From [Chlorobium] sp. 445 (lineage in GTDB: Bacteria; Bacteroidota; Chlorobiia; Chlorobiales; Thermochlorobacteraceae), in contig NSLH01000001.1 of the NCBI GenBank assembly GCA_002763895.1, positions 62,001 to 126,000 on the forward strand: a stretch of 64,000 nucleotides of DNA. The letters run 5' to 3'. Of this stretch, positions 50,022-59,135 are shown in pieces. How positions within the stretch are numbered: the stretch's first letter is position 1; every line of letters starts with the position of its first letter. The notes beneath the pieces are model-generated. The model was not told the DNA's origin. It saw nothing but the letters and a program-made list of their open reading frames with translations, and ran no database searches. The translations under genes were made by a program, and so were the position numbers.

Positions 50022-50636
50022 ATGCGATATACCTCACAAGCTATTGAAACCTTAGTAGAAGAATTTGCAAAGTTGCCGGGCATTGGTAGGAAAACTGCAC
50101 AGCGACTTGCGCTGCATATTTTGCGAGAAAAAAAAGAAGAAGCGCAACTGCTGGCTAAGGCAATTCTCGATGCAAAAGAGCAAGTGATTTATTGCAGTAT
50201 CTGTCAAAATATGACTGATGTGCATCAAGATCCTTGCCCAATTTGCACGAGCCCGAAACGTAACCGTACCATCATTTGCGTCGTGGAATCACCAAGTGAT
50301 GTGATTGCCTTTGAGAAAACTAATCAGTACAATGGTCTCTATCATGTCTTGCACGGCGTGATTTCTCCGCTTGATGGTATTGGACCTGATGATCTTAAAA
50401 TCAAAGAATTGCTTGTGCGCCTTCATGCAGAGGGCAAAGACGCCGTGCAAGAAGTTATTCTGGCGCTAAATCCGACCGTGGAGGGCGAAACAACTGTGCT
50501 CTATCTTGCCCGACTGCTCAAGCCACTTGGCATCAAAATCTCGCGAATTGCACGTGGCATTCCAGTAGGCAGCGAATTAGAATACACTGATGAAGCGACT
50601 TTGACACGCGCGCTGGAAGGACGCGCTACACTTTGA
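50022..50636 (+). CDS. recR: recombination protein RecR
   Basis: Acts with RecF/RecO to load RecA at gaps. The helix-hairpin-helix [17 protein letters not shown] (about 17-33), the zinc-finger pairs CSIC-CPIC (about 58-73) and the Toprim domain with [12 protein letters not shown] are intact. 204 residues is standard. ATG at 50022. Followed by a PspC-domain gene. Confidence 0.95.
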   Translation: MRYTSQAIETLVEEFAKLPGIGRKTAQRLALHILREKKEEAQLLAKAILDAKEQVIYCSICQNMTDVHQDPCPICTSPKRNRTIICVVESPSDVIAFEKTNQYNGLYHVLHGVISPLDGIGPDDLKIKELLVRLHAEGKDAVQEVILALNPTVEGETTVLYLARLLKPLGIKISRIARGIPVGSELEYTDEATLTRALEGRATL

Positions 50637-50746
50637 GCAAGCGTACAGATGAGCTTAGCCAGGGCTTGTTGAAAAAAATCCTGAAACTTTCTGCCATGTG
50701 TTGCGCATGTTTTACTTTGATCTTAACGCCTTCTTGACGAATATCT

Positions 50747-51223
50747 ATGAAACGATTGTACCGCTCTTCACAGGATTGCCTTATTGCTGGTGTCGCATCC
50801 GGGCTCGGTGAATACTTCGATATCGACCCCGTCTTGATTCGTGTACTCTTTATTGCAGGTCTCTTTTTAAGCGGGATTAGCGCAGTGGTGTACCTGACAC
50901 TGTGGATAACTATGCCGCAAAGAAAGCCTTCACTGCTGGCTAATGCGCCTGAAAGTGCGACAGCAATAACGCCAGAGTTTCAACAAGAAGACGCATATTC
51001 TACTCAAGCGCGCAAAAGACGCACGTTGTCATTTGTTGGTGTGGCGCTTATTGTGCTCGGTAGCATCATTTTGTTTGAGCAATTTTTTCCAGAATACACT
51101 ATCAAGTACATCTGGAAGTACATCTGGCGATATATCTGGCAGTATGTCTTACCGCTTACACTTATCGGTGTTGGAGCATTTTTGATTTGGAAAATGCGGG
51201 CGCAGTCAGAGAGCAAAGCATAA
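50747..51223 (+). CDS. PspC-domain membrane protein
   Basis: Small inner-membrane protein with an N-terminal PspC domain (KRLYRSSQDCLIAGVASGLGEYF, split, then DIDPVLIRVLFI and YLTLWITMPQ). Two further TM helices follow (about 90-110 and 128-150). Just before the last helix the sequence repeats a four-residue unit, KYIW-KYIW-RYIW-QYVL, encoded by near-identical 12-nt units. PspC proteins sense envelope stress. 158 residues. Confidence 0.85.
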   Translation: MKRLYRSSQDCLIAGVASGLGEYFDIDPVLIRVLFIAGLFLSGISAVVYLTLWITMPQRKPSLLANAPESATAITPEFQQEDAYSTQARKRRTLSFVGVALIVLGSIILFEQFFPEYTIKYIWKYIWRYIWQYVLPLTLIGVGAFLIWKMRAQSESKA

Positions 51224-51295
51224 AATTTCTGACACCATCTTGGTACAATATCCTGCCATGAATACCACGTAATTGCCGTTGCGATTTTAGAATGA

Positions 51296-52705
51296 CTAAT
51301 CTTTCATTTTCCAGATTTTGAACTCTAACGGCTCTAAGGTCAGTTTGAGATTGCCGTCTTTTGTCTGCAGTTGTTTTTCTGCGTTCCAAACCTCGATAAG
51401 GGTTTTGTTGGGTTCGGTTTTCACAAACCCGTTGAATGGGGTTTTGCTAAGATTTGCAGCAACAATCACGCGGCTATCTTGATGCTGGCGCTCGAAGGCG
51501 AAAACGGCTTCATCGTTAGAGGTCCGCAATTTCGTCATGGTGCCGCGTGTAAGGGCAGGCTCAGTTTGGCGTAGTGCAATGAGCCGTTTGTAGAACTGCT
51601 TCCACTCTCCTGCGTCTGGGGTATTCCAATCAATTGGGGTCTTTTCAAACAGGCTAATGCGTGTCGGGCTGCCAACTTCATCGCCATTGTAGAGCATGGG
51701 CACACTGCGAATTGTGCCATAACCGCCAAGAGTAAAAACCAGAGCAGCAGTCAGCTGAGCAGCTGTCTTGCTGCCAAAGTGTACCTGCGGAGTTCCATCA
51801 TAAGCATTTTTATCGTGGTTCGTGTTGAAGCGCATGCGCAGTGAGTTTTTGGGAAAGACTTTTTCTTCTTTTTCTAAAAGGTCGTGCAACAAGAGAGCGT
51901 TGTCTTTGCCTTTGAGAATTTTAGTGAGGGCATCGTAAATCGTCCAAGAGTAAGTCAGATCGAAGCCGGCGACATGGTGTTCGGGCAAGGTGCCTTCGGA
52001 GAGCAGCATCAGCGAGGGCTTGACCCGACGCAATTCTCTCAAACTCTCGGTCCAAAATTCGGTTGGAATAAGTTCAGCAACATCGCAGCGAAAACCATCG
52101 ACATCATATTCCAAAATCCAATAGAGCATCACATTTTTCATATACTGGCGCACTTCGGGATTATTGTAGTTAATATCAGCAACATCAGTCCAATCATCAT
52201 TAGGTGAGACAATTTCCCCATTTTTATTGCGCCGATAAAAATCGGGGTGAGTGCTGATGAGTTCATTATCCCAAGCGGTGTGGTTGAGCACCATATCAAG
52301 AATAATTTTCATGCCTTGCGCATGAACTGCGGCTACAAGCGATTTGAAGTCTTCCTTTGTGCCATAGAGAGAATCAAGTGCAAGGTAGTCTTGAACGGAA
52401 TAAGGGCTGCCGAAAGTGCCTTTGCGTTTGATCTTTCCGATGGGGTGAATGGGCATCAGCCAAATGACGGAAACGCCGAGGTCGCGCAGTTCGGGCAAGC
52501 GCGCTTCTAAGGCTTTGAATGTGCCTTCAGCGGAGAAATTACGAACAAAGACTTCGTAAATGATAGCGTCTTTGACCCAGTCAGGTGAAGGCAGTGCGGT
52601 TTCATTGGGCAACGCTTTGGGCAATTTGGCATAGCCGCGAATAAAGAACAGAATCGTGCCAATGAAAGCGACGGCAAGAATGAAGAGCACAAAGAAAAGT
52701 CGCAT
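51296..52705 (-). CDS. GH13 alpha-amylase family protein, membrane-anchored
   Basis: Alpha-glucan hydrolase or transferase. An N-terminal TM/signal helix (RLFFVLFILAVAFIGTILFFI, split) places the enzyme outside the cytoplasm. The TIM barrel holds all three catalytic acids: nucleophile Asp in GFRCDVAE (about 208), acid/base Glu in LLSEGTL (about 237) and transition-state Asp in TNHDKN (about 298). A short C-terminal beta domain follows. ATG at 52705 gives 469 residues; the frame is open further upstream without resemblance. A tandem 14-bp repeat lies upstream (52787-52814). Confidence 0.88.
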   Translation of the reverse strand: MRLFFVLFILAVAFIGTILFFIRGYAKLPKALPNETALPSPDWVKDAIIYEVFVRNFSAEGTFKALEARLPELRDLGVSVIWLMPIHPIGKIKRKGTFGSPYSVQDYLALDSLYGTKEDFKSLVAAVHAQGMKIILDMVLNHTAWDNELISTHPDFYRRNKNGEIVSPNDDWTDVADINYNNPEVRQYMKNVMLYWILEYDVDGFRCDVAELIPTEFWTESLRELRRVKPSLMLLSEGTLPEHHVAGFDLTYSWTIYDALTKILKGKDNALLLHDLLEKEEKVFPKNSLRMRFNTNHDKNAYDGTPQVHFGSKTAAQLTAALVFTLGGYGTIRSVPMLYNGDEVGSPTRISLFEKTPIDWNTPDAGEWKQFYKRLIALRQTEPALTRGTMTKLRTSNDEAVFAFERQHQDSRVIVAANLSKTPFNGFVKTEPNKTLIEVWNAEKQLQTKDGNLKLTLEPLEFKIWKMKD

Positions 52706-52786
52706 TTGAGGATGGTGAATTTTGTTAGCAGAGCGTTGGATGATGAATGGATGTTGCGGTAACGATAACATCACAATGCATATTCA

Positions 52787-52814
52787 AGAAATATAAGCGT
52801 AGAAATATAAGCGT
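52787..52814. repeat. perfect tandem 14-bp repeat upstream of amylase gene
   Basis: Two identical adjacent copies of AGAAATATAAGCGT. On the minus strand each contains TATATTT, close to the -7 element of this genome. It lies 80-110 nt before the amylase start, so an operator or a duplicated promoter element is possible. Confidence 0.5.
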
Positions 52815-52935
52815 ACGATTAGTGTTTATGGTTCAACATAGCAAAGAGCGGATTGAGCCTTCAAGCCAACGCACATTGAAAAAACAGCTTTCACTTGAAC
52901 AAAGGCTCTACTTTGTGAGGTAAATCCCAAAAGTG

Positions 52936-54108
52936 TTATTCGGGTTCGCCAAACGATGTTCCAACGGATCGGGCTGCACGAATCAGATCATGATCGAGCG
53001 GCACAAATTTGTTTTTGCCTGCAACTTCAGCGATGGGAACAGAGACGATTTCATTCCCACGCAAAGCGGACATGCGTGCAAATTCACCGCGCATGACCAT
53101 GTGGGCAGCATGCACACCAAAGCGTGTAGAAAGCAAGCGGTCGAAGGCAATAGGCGAGCCGCCACGCTGTAAATGCCCAAGCACAGTTACGCGCACTTCA
53201 AGGTGCGGAATGAGTTGCTCAAGTTGGTTGGCAAGCCGCATACTGACTCCGCCCAAGCGAATTTGGTCAAAACTATCCTTGACAATTTTCTGAACAGTTA
53301 ACTCACCGCCAATCGGCTTTGCCCCTTCCGCAATGACGATAATGGTAAAGCCTTTACCCTGCTGATTGCGTCGTCTGCACACTTTAGCAACGGTTTCAAT
53401 TGAGTAAGGAATTTCAGGAATGAGAATGACATCAGCACCGCCAGCGACTCCTCCATAGAGTGCAATCCAGCCAGCATAGCGTCCCATAGCTTCAATGATC
53501 ATCACGCGGTGATGCGACATTGCTGTCGTGTTGATGCGATCAATAGATTCACAGACAATTTGAACCGCTGAATGAAATCCGAACGTAAGGTCAGTTGCCA
53601 TCAGGTCATTATCAATGGTCTTTGGAATCCCAACGGTGGGCAATCCCATATCGGTAAAGCGCGCCGCCATAGACATGGTGCCATCGCCACCGATAGCGAC
53701 AAGTGCATCAATGCCAAGTTTTTTGGCATCGGCGATAACTTTCTTTGAGACATCTTTGAACTCGCCGGTCTTAGGCTGATACTGACGAAACGGATTGGCT
53801 TTGTTGGAGGTGCCTAAAATCGTGCCACCTTTATCGATAATGCCCGACACACTTTTGTAATCTAGCTCGACATAATCATTCTCAATCATGCCTCTAAATC
53901 CATCGCGGTAGCCAATCACTTTCACCCCGTAGTCATTGATTAGAGTTTTGACCAAAGCACGCAGTGTAGGATTTAAGCCAGAGCAATCGCCGCCGCTGGT
54001 GAGCACACCGACCGTTTTCACTTTCTTTGCAACACCATTAGAAGAGCGAGCGGAGCGTTTTGCGCTTGAGGGTGCAGAAGACGTTTCGGAAGACGCCGTT
54101 GATTTCAT
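52936..54108 (-). CDS. pfkA: 6-phosphofructokinase (group III type)
   Basis: Phosphorylates fructose-6-phosphate in glycolysis. TSGGDCSGLNP, the nucleotide-binding GGDGT (about 139-143) and catalytic PKTIDND (about 161-167) are all present, followed by MGRYAGWIAL. The Gly in GGDGT favours ATP, while the Lys in PKTIDND is the residue seen in PPi-dependent and mixed group III enzymes; donor is therefore open. A 30-residue Ser/Ala/Lys-rich N-terminal extension precedes the fold. 390 residues. Confidence 0.9.
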   Translation of the reverse strand: MKSTASSETSSAPSSAKRSARSSNGVAKKVKTVGVLTSGGDCSGLNPTLRALVKTLINDYGVKVIGYRDGFRGMIENDYVELDYKSVSGIIDKGGTILGTSNKANPFRQYQPKTGEFKDVSKKVIADAKKLGIDALVAIGGDGTMSMAARFTDMGLPTVGIPKTIDNDLMATDLTFGFHSAVQIVCESIDRINTTAMSHHRVMIIEAMGRYAGWIALYGGVAGGADVILIPEIPYSIETVAKVCRRRNQQGKGFTIIVIAEGAKPIGGELTVQKIVKDSFDQIRLGGVSMRLANQLEQLIPHLEVRVTVLGHLQRGGSPIAFDRLLSTRFGVHAAHMVMRGEFARMSALRGNEIVSVPIAEVAGKNKFVPLDHDLIRAARSVGTSFGEPE

Positions 54109-54285
54109 AGTTACTCCCCGATTAGATTATCAAATTATCATATCACGAATTATCAAGATACGAAAGAATGCGCTGTACTGAAAACAATCAAGCGCGTGTG
54201 AGTTGCAATTCAAATGCAATTGAACAAGATTGAATCATCAGAAGACTTGAAGAGAGAGCGTCAGAAACAAGCGCAAGAGCAGCAT

Positions 54286-54852
54286 TTAGCGGTAGAGTTC
54301 GCCATATCGCCACTTGCCTTGTTCAACGAGTGTGAGTTCAATAACATCACGTACGCAGCCTTTACCGCCTTCGAAAGCGGAGACATAGCCGACATTGTAA
54401 CGCAGGGCATCGATACCGTTAAGTGGTGTGGCTGAAAAGCCAACCTTTTTGAGAATCTCTAAGTCGTCGTAATCATCGCCGATGTAGAGACACTCTTCAT
54501 CTTTCAACCCATAAAGTGTCTTGATTTCTTCGTAGGTTTCAATTTTGCTTCTGATGCCAAGATAAACATCGGTTACGCCGAGCTCGATCATTCGGCGCAT
54601 AGTGGCTTTTGAAGGACGCGTGGAGATAACGATGATGCGTAAGCCTTGTGCAAGGGCTTCTTTGATTGCAAAGCCATCACGTGCAAAGAATGTGCGGATT
54701 TCGTCGCCTGATTCTGTGTAGTTGATTTGTCCATCGGTCAGCACGCCATCGACGGAGAGAATGATGACGCGAATGTGTTTGAGCGCTTCTTTATAGCGTT
54801 TGAAACGCTCTTCTTCGCTAATCGCGGAAGTTGGTATTCCCATGAAGTCCAT
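54286..54852 (-). CDS. KdsC-like HAD protein lacking the nucleophile Asp
   Basis: Resembles 3-deoxy-D-manno-octulosonate-8-phosphate phosphatase. HAD motif I should read DVDGVLTDG, but here it is SVDGVLTDG: Ser33 replaces the nucleophilic Asp while the second Asp (35) is retained. Motif II (VISTRPS), the motif III Lys (SKIE) and motif IV GDDYDD are intact. It starts 5 bp after kdsA, the usual partner, so it clearly belongs to the Kdo pathway, but phosphatase activity is doubtful. 188 residues. Confidence 0.82.
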   Translation of the reverse strand: MDFMGIPTSAISEEERFKRYKEALKHIRVIILSVDGVLTDGQINYTESGDEIRTFFARDGFAIKEALAQGLRIIVISTRPSKATMRRMIELGVTDVYLGIRSKIETYEEIKTLYGLKDEECLYIGDDYDDLEILKKVGFSATPLNGIDALRYNVGYVSAFEGGKGCVRDVIELTLVEQGKWRYGELYR

Positions 54853-54857
54853 TGACG

Positions 54858-55700
54858 TCAGTCAAGTTTGGTTTTGAAGGTGCTGGAAAGCTCGAAGAGT
54901 GCCTTGAGCTCACGTGCAAGTCGCTCAAAGTGCTTGAGCGGAACTTGCGTGGCGGCATCAGATTTAGCACGGCTTGGGTCGGGGTGCACTTCCATAAAGA
55001 TGCCCGAGATGCCGACGGCAACAGCAGCACGTGCAAGCGCTGGGATGAAGCGGCGCTCGCCTGACGAGACCCCATTACCAGCACTTGGCAATTGAACACT
55101 ATGCGTTGCATCGAAGACGACAGGCAGGCCTGTCTCTGACATAATAGGCAAAGCTCGATAATCCACCACGAGATTATGATACCCAAAACTTGTACCACGC
55201 TCAGTGAGCATCACTCTTGAATTGCCCGTCTCCAGAACCTTTGCGGCAGCTTTGCTCATATCGCTTGGCGCCATAAACTGCCCTTTCTTGATGTTGACGG
55301 CTTTACCGGTTTTGCCCGCAGCTTGCAAAAGTTCTGTTTGGCGTGAAAGAAAAGCAGGAATTTGCAGAACATCGACATACTCAGCTGCAAGTTCAGCTTC
55401 GACGGGCAAATGCACATCGGTGAGCACAGGCACATCAAGTCTCTCTTTGACTTCACGCAGAATTTTCAGCGCTCGCTCATCGCCGATGCCCGTAAAGGAG
55501 GCGGACGAAGTACGATTGGCTTTTTTGTAGGATGATTTGAAAATTAAGCCTACGCCGACACGCATGGCGGCGTGCTTGAGTTTTTCAGCAGTGCGTAACA
55601 CCAGCTCGCGGCTTTCCACGACACACGGACCTGCAATGAAAAACAAGTGCTTTGGGTCGCCGACCTTTAGGGCGTCAATGTAAAACGGCGTGATTTTCAC
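54858..55700 (-). CDS. kdsA: 3-deoxy-8-phosphooctulonate synthase
   Basis: Condenses arabinose-5-phosphate and PEP into Kdo-8-phosphate for lipid A core. Signatures: [15 protein letters not shown] near the N terminus, [26 protein letters not shown]-type [31 protein letters not shown] cut, and [10 protein letters not shown]. 280 residues. A perfect promoter match (55725-55754) lies upstream. First gene of the kdsA-kdsC-like operon. Confidence 0.94.
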   Translation of the reverse strand: MKITPFYIDALKVGDPKHLFFIAGPCVVESRELVLRTAEKLKHAAMRVGVGLIFKSSYKKANRTSSASFTGIGDERALKILREVKERLDVPVLTDVHLPVEAELAAEYVDVLQIPAFLSRQTELLQAAGKTGKAVNIKKGQFMAPSDMSKAAAKVLETGNSRVMLTERGTSFGYHNLVVDYRALPIMSETGLPVVFDATHSVQLPSAGNGVSSGERRFIPALARAAVAVGISGIFMEVHPDPSRAKSDAATQVPLKHFERLARELKALFELSSTFKTKLD

Positions 55701-55724
55701 AGGCTAACTGCGTTCTCAAAACTG

Positions 55725-55754
55725 CAAAGATAACAATTTGCTTGTAAATCTCAA
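55725..55754 (-). promoter_or_regulatory. promoter of kdsA (TTG-N19-TATCTTTG)
   Basis: On the minus strand TTG (55754-55752), 19 nt, then TATCTTTG (55732-55725), an exact TAnnTTTG with the same spacing as the other promoters. The kdsA start is 25 nt downstream. Confidence 0.65.
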
Positions 55755-55804
55755 TATGGAGATACTGTAAGCAAGAAGCCAATAGCACGAACAAAACAAG
55801 CTAT

Positions 55805-57645
55805 TCAATCGCGCTCTGAGTAGTCACGCTCAATGATGGTATGCAAAGCAGGCAGGAGCGATGTCTTTTTGTCTTGATAGCGCTGCATTGATTCCAAAAT
55901 GCGTTCCAGCATCTGAATAGTATCGAGAATGTGTGCGCCTTTATTGAGCATGACGCCTTCAGCGCGCTCTGCTAGCGCGACATCGGAAATTTCGGCGCGT
56001 GATGGACGCCCTTTCTTGGCTAGTGTCTCTAAGACCTGGGTTGCCCAGATGATGGGAATATGAGCTGCTTCACCTAAACGCAGCAACTCTTCTTGGATAT
56101 GTGCCAAATTTTCCCAGCCAACTTCCAGCGCTAAATCGCCACGCGCAATCATCACGCCGATAGGGTAGTGGCGCATAGCCGTAAGCAAAATATCAGGAAA
56201 ATGATGAAAGGCCTTTTGCGTCTCGATTTTCAAAATTAAGCCTAAGTGCAAGGCATTAAGACGAGCTAGCTCATCGAGCAAAAGTGAGACATCATGCGGT
56301 GTATTAATGAATGATGCACTAACTAAATCGGCATGTTCAGCAATAAAAGGCAAGTCAGCGAGGTCTTTGCTGGTAAGTCCGCTTAGATTCAAATCGGTCT
56401 GCGGCAAGTTGATGCCTTTATCGCTGCGCAATTTGCCAATCTCACTGGTCGTATGTGTAATCTCAATTGCCAGTTCTTCACAGGAAGCATGGCGAACGAC
56501 ACCTTCGATTGCACCGTCATCGAACAAGATGGGGTCGCCGATTTTTACATGTGAAAAGACTTGCGGCAGAGTGCAAGCAATGTGTGCCGCTTTAATGCAT
56601 TCGCCATTGGCATTGTATTCAGCAGGCTCGCCCGGAATATCTGCTTTGTGCAAGAGGAGTGTATCGCCAACACGCAAGATGATTTTTTCTTCGCGTGGCG
56701 GTAGAGCAAGAACTGGTGAAGAAGCCTGCGTACGTTCTACGGTCAGCACCACGCCCGTAGCAAAATATGCGGAGTCATAACATTTGGCGCGCCAAAGGTG
56801 TTTTTCAAGCTGACGCTCCAGTTTAAGCATGCCATGTTTGCCGCGCGTATCGACAAAAGTGATTTTATCATCCTCATGCAATCCAGCAAGCCACTGCGCA
56901 TCGACAGGCAAGGTATCGGGCGGTAAAATTGGTGTAGGTGCAGAAAGATAGACGACCGCAGGAGCAACAGCTCTGCCATAGAGGTCACGCTCTGGTGAAA
57001 GATGCAAAACTTGTTCACCTTGCTTCATTGCCCCAGTGCGAAGTTTAGGCCCTGCAAGGTCCATGCAAATTTTGCATGAAGTATCAAGTTCATGTGCTGC
57101 TGCGCGAATGTGCTTAATCATGTTTAGCCAAGTTTGTTCATCGTCATGCGCACAGTTAATTCGCGCGCAGGTCATGCCAGCAGCAATAAGGTTTCTAATC
57201 AGAACAGGATTATCTGCAGCATCGCTGGGCAGTGTAACCATCACAGCCACGTGGCTACCACGCTGCTTTTTGCCAAGCAGGGCAACCGTATGACGTTTGA
57301 GCAGCGTCTTGCCTTCCTTGACTGAAATTGGCGGGTGAATAGCTCGAGGTGTTTTGCCTAAAATAAGTGAGCGCAGCACAGTACGCAAGGTCAAGAGTGT
57401 CGCGCGCACATGCCGCTCAGACCGACCTAAGCTCGAAAGACCATACAGGCTCAAACGACTTTGTAGTGCGCGTACATCTGATTCACGCAGCGCAAGGTAA
57501 TGCACCAAGTTTTTGCACTTGCTAAATTGCTCAAATGAACGTCTTCCAAAACAGACTTGTACTTTTTCTCTAGTGTTTTCGTTCGCTCCACAAGCGCTTC
57601 AATTTCTGAGAGCATCCATTTCAGGTCGCTTTTCTTGAACTTCAT
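55805..57645 (-). CDS. pyk: pyruvate kinase-like protein with N-terminal extension (frameshifted)
   Basis: Converts PEP and ADP to pyruvate and ATP. The catalytic core begins about residue 130 with ARINCAH and MDLAGPKLRTG, then GLTSKDLADLPFI, KIET, ARGDLALEV and ATQVLETLAKKGRPSRAEISDVA. It lacks the usual C-terminal allosteric domain and has about 130 extra N-terminal residues. The Lys in GPKLRTG replaces the Glu of K+-dependent enzymes, predicting K+-independence. The first 50 residues are in another frame: one missing T in the T5 run 57510-57514 restores AKNLVHYLALRESD. ATG at 57645; 613 residues. Confidence 0.84.
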
Positions 57646-57744
57646 GATGCACTACAGGTTAGCTGAAGAAAAAGGATGCCGAAAAATACAGTTTTACGCA
57701 AAAAAGTAAATCCACACAGGGTAAGAAAAACCTCTGCATATTTT

Positions 57745-57760
57745 TCTTTCTTAAGAAAGA
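57745..57760. promoter_or_regulatory. 16-bp perfect palindrome in divergent intergenic region
   Basis: TCTTTCTTAAGAAAGA, symmetrical without a loop, between the divergent pyruvate-kinase-like and FlgT-like genes. This looks like a dimeric regulator binding site; no regulator is known. Confidence 0.45.
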
Positions 57761-57881
57761 GTGTGAACTTTGTGCAATTTGCGCCAGCGCACAGACGTAC
57801 TGTCGTCATTGTAACGATTGCACAGCAAGGTGCGAAAAAAAGTGTTGTCTCAACCTAAAAACTATGTTGTAAGGAGAAACT

Positions 57882-59117
57882 ATGAAAGGATTTACTGTAC
57901 CACTTGTGCTCCTACTGCTGTTCGTAGTAGTAGGTCGTGCAGTGTATGCGCAAGTACCTAAATCGCAAGAGGCGACGTTCGTGGAAAGCTACTCACCGAC
58001 GGAAGTGACACTCAAAGCCAAAGGTATTGGCTTCAATGTAGATGAAGCTGAACGTGATGCACGCAAATGTGCAGTCTATTTCCTGCTCTACTCTGCCAAC
58101 GATGCCATTTTGCAAACTCCCGCTGAAAAAGAAGCCTTCAAAGCCATTGAGCAGGAATTCTTCACCGACGCCAATATCAACAACTACATCACGTTCATGA
58201 GCAACTCGATTTTAAGCAAAGTAAAGTTGCAAGACGGGAGCGTCAAAGTAGAAAAGCTCATCCGAGTCAATCGTGAAAAGCTGAAAGAAGACCTGGTTGC
58301 CAAAGGTGCGATTGCAGGCACAAAAGACTTAGCGGCAATTGCAGGCAATCCGTTTATCATGGTTTTGCCTGAAGTGCCGAAGGGACAGAGTCCGATTGCA
58401 GCCTTACAGCGCGATCCCAACATCAAGAAAGGCGCCGAAGTGATTGAATCATATTTGACCGCGCGGCGCTACGAAGTCAGAGTACCTGAACAACAAGATG
58501 CAGTAAATGATCTGGTAAGCGCAAAAAAAGCTGTCGCTGGCATTCAAGACGATATTGCCTACAAACTGGCACTCTCAATTGGAGCAGATATTTACATCAG
58601 TTACAATGTGAAGATTGAGCAGGGTTCAATTGGCAAAAAAGCCTCAGTAGGGTGCCGTGCCTATGAGACTACCACTGCACGATTGCTCGGCACAGAAACA
58701 GGATACAGTCCCGAGCGCCCAGATGTGCCTGAGGCAGCATTGATTGAAGAAGCTATGAACTTTGCCATCGACCGCGTGCTTAGCCGCATCAATGCGTATT
58801 GGAAAGAAGATATTGCATCAGGGCGGCAGTATAAGGTCATTTTCCGCATCACCGGCAAGTTTGATGACCCCGACGACTTGACCGACGCACTTGAAGATGT
58901 GCTTAAAGAAGTAACAACAAAGCGCAAGAATAATGCAACGACAAAAGAAACTGTGGATTGGATCTTGTGGCAAAACAGCTACGAGAGTGAGCGCGATTTC
59001 TTCAAAGCCATAAGCAAAGCATTTGAAGCCAACAAAAACATCAAAAAGTTGGGTGCAAAACTCAAACGCGTCAATGTCAATCGCAAACTGATGTTGTTAG
59101 AAATTATCAATTCTTAG
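57882..59117 (+). CDS. secreted FlgT/LPP20-like protein of unknown function
   Basis: Signal peptide (about 24 residues, ending VYAQ) followed by a 385-residue soluble protein. The first part AKGIGFNVDEAERDARKCAVYFLLY (split) resembles the N-terminal domain of FlgT-type and LPP20-type proteins. A central region IGADIYISYNVKI and helical C-terminal part follow. Good Shine-Dalgarno AAGGAG before the ATG. Cotranscribed with the next gene. No flagellar genes are near, so a flagellar role is unlikely. Confidence 0.6.
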   Translation: MKGFTVPLVLLLLFVVVGRAVYAQVPKSQEATFVESYSPTEVTLKAKGIGFNVDEAERDARKCAVYFLLYSANDAILQTPAEKEAFKAIEQEFFTDANINNYITFMSNSILSKVKLQDGSVKVEKLIRVNREKLKEDLVAKGAIAGTKDLAAIAGNPFIMVLPEVPKGQSPIAALQRDPNIKKGAEVIESYLTARRYEVRVPEQQDAVNDLVSAKKAVAGIQDDIAYKLALSIGADIYISYNVKIEQGSIGKKASVGCRAYETTTARLLGTETGYSPERPDVPEAALIEEAMNFAIDRVLSRINAYWKEDIASGRQYKVIFRITGKFDDPDDLTDALEDVLKEVTTKRKNNATTKETVDWILWQNSYESERDFFKAISKAFEANKNIKKLGAKLKRVNVNRKLMLLEIINS

Positions 59118-59135
59118 TTGAAAAGGAGAGTGAGT

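Noticed and set aside
51105-51146. CRISPR-like or microsatellite array
   Set aside because: The repeats are in-frame 12-nt codon units of a membrane protein with no spacers.
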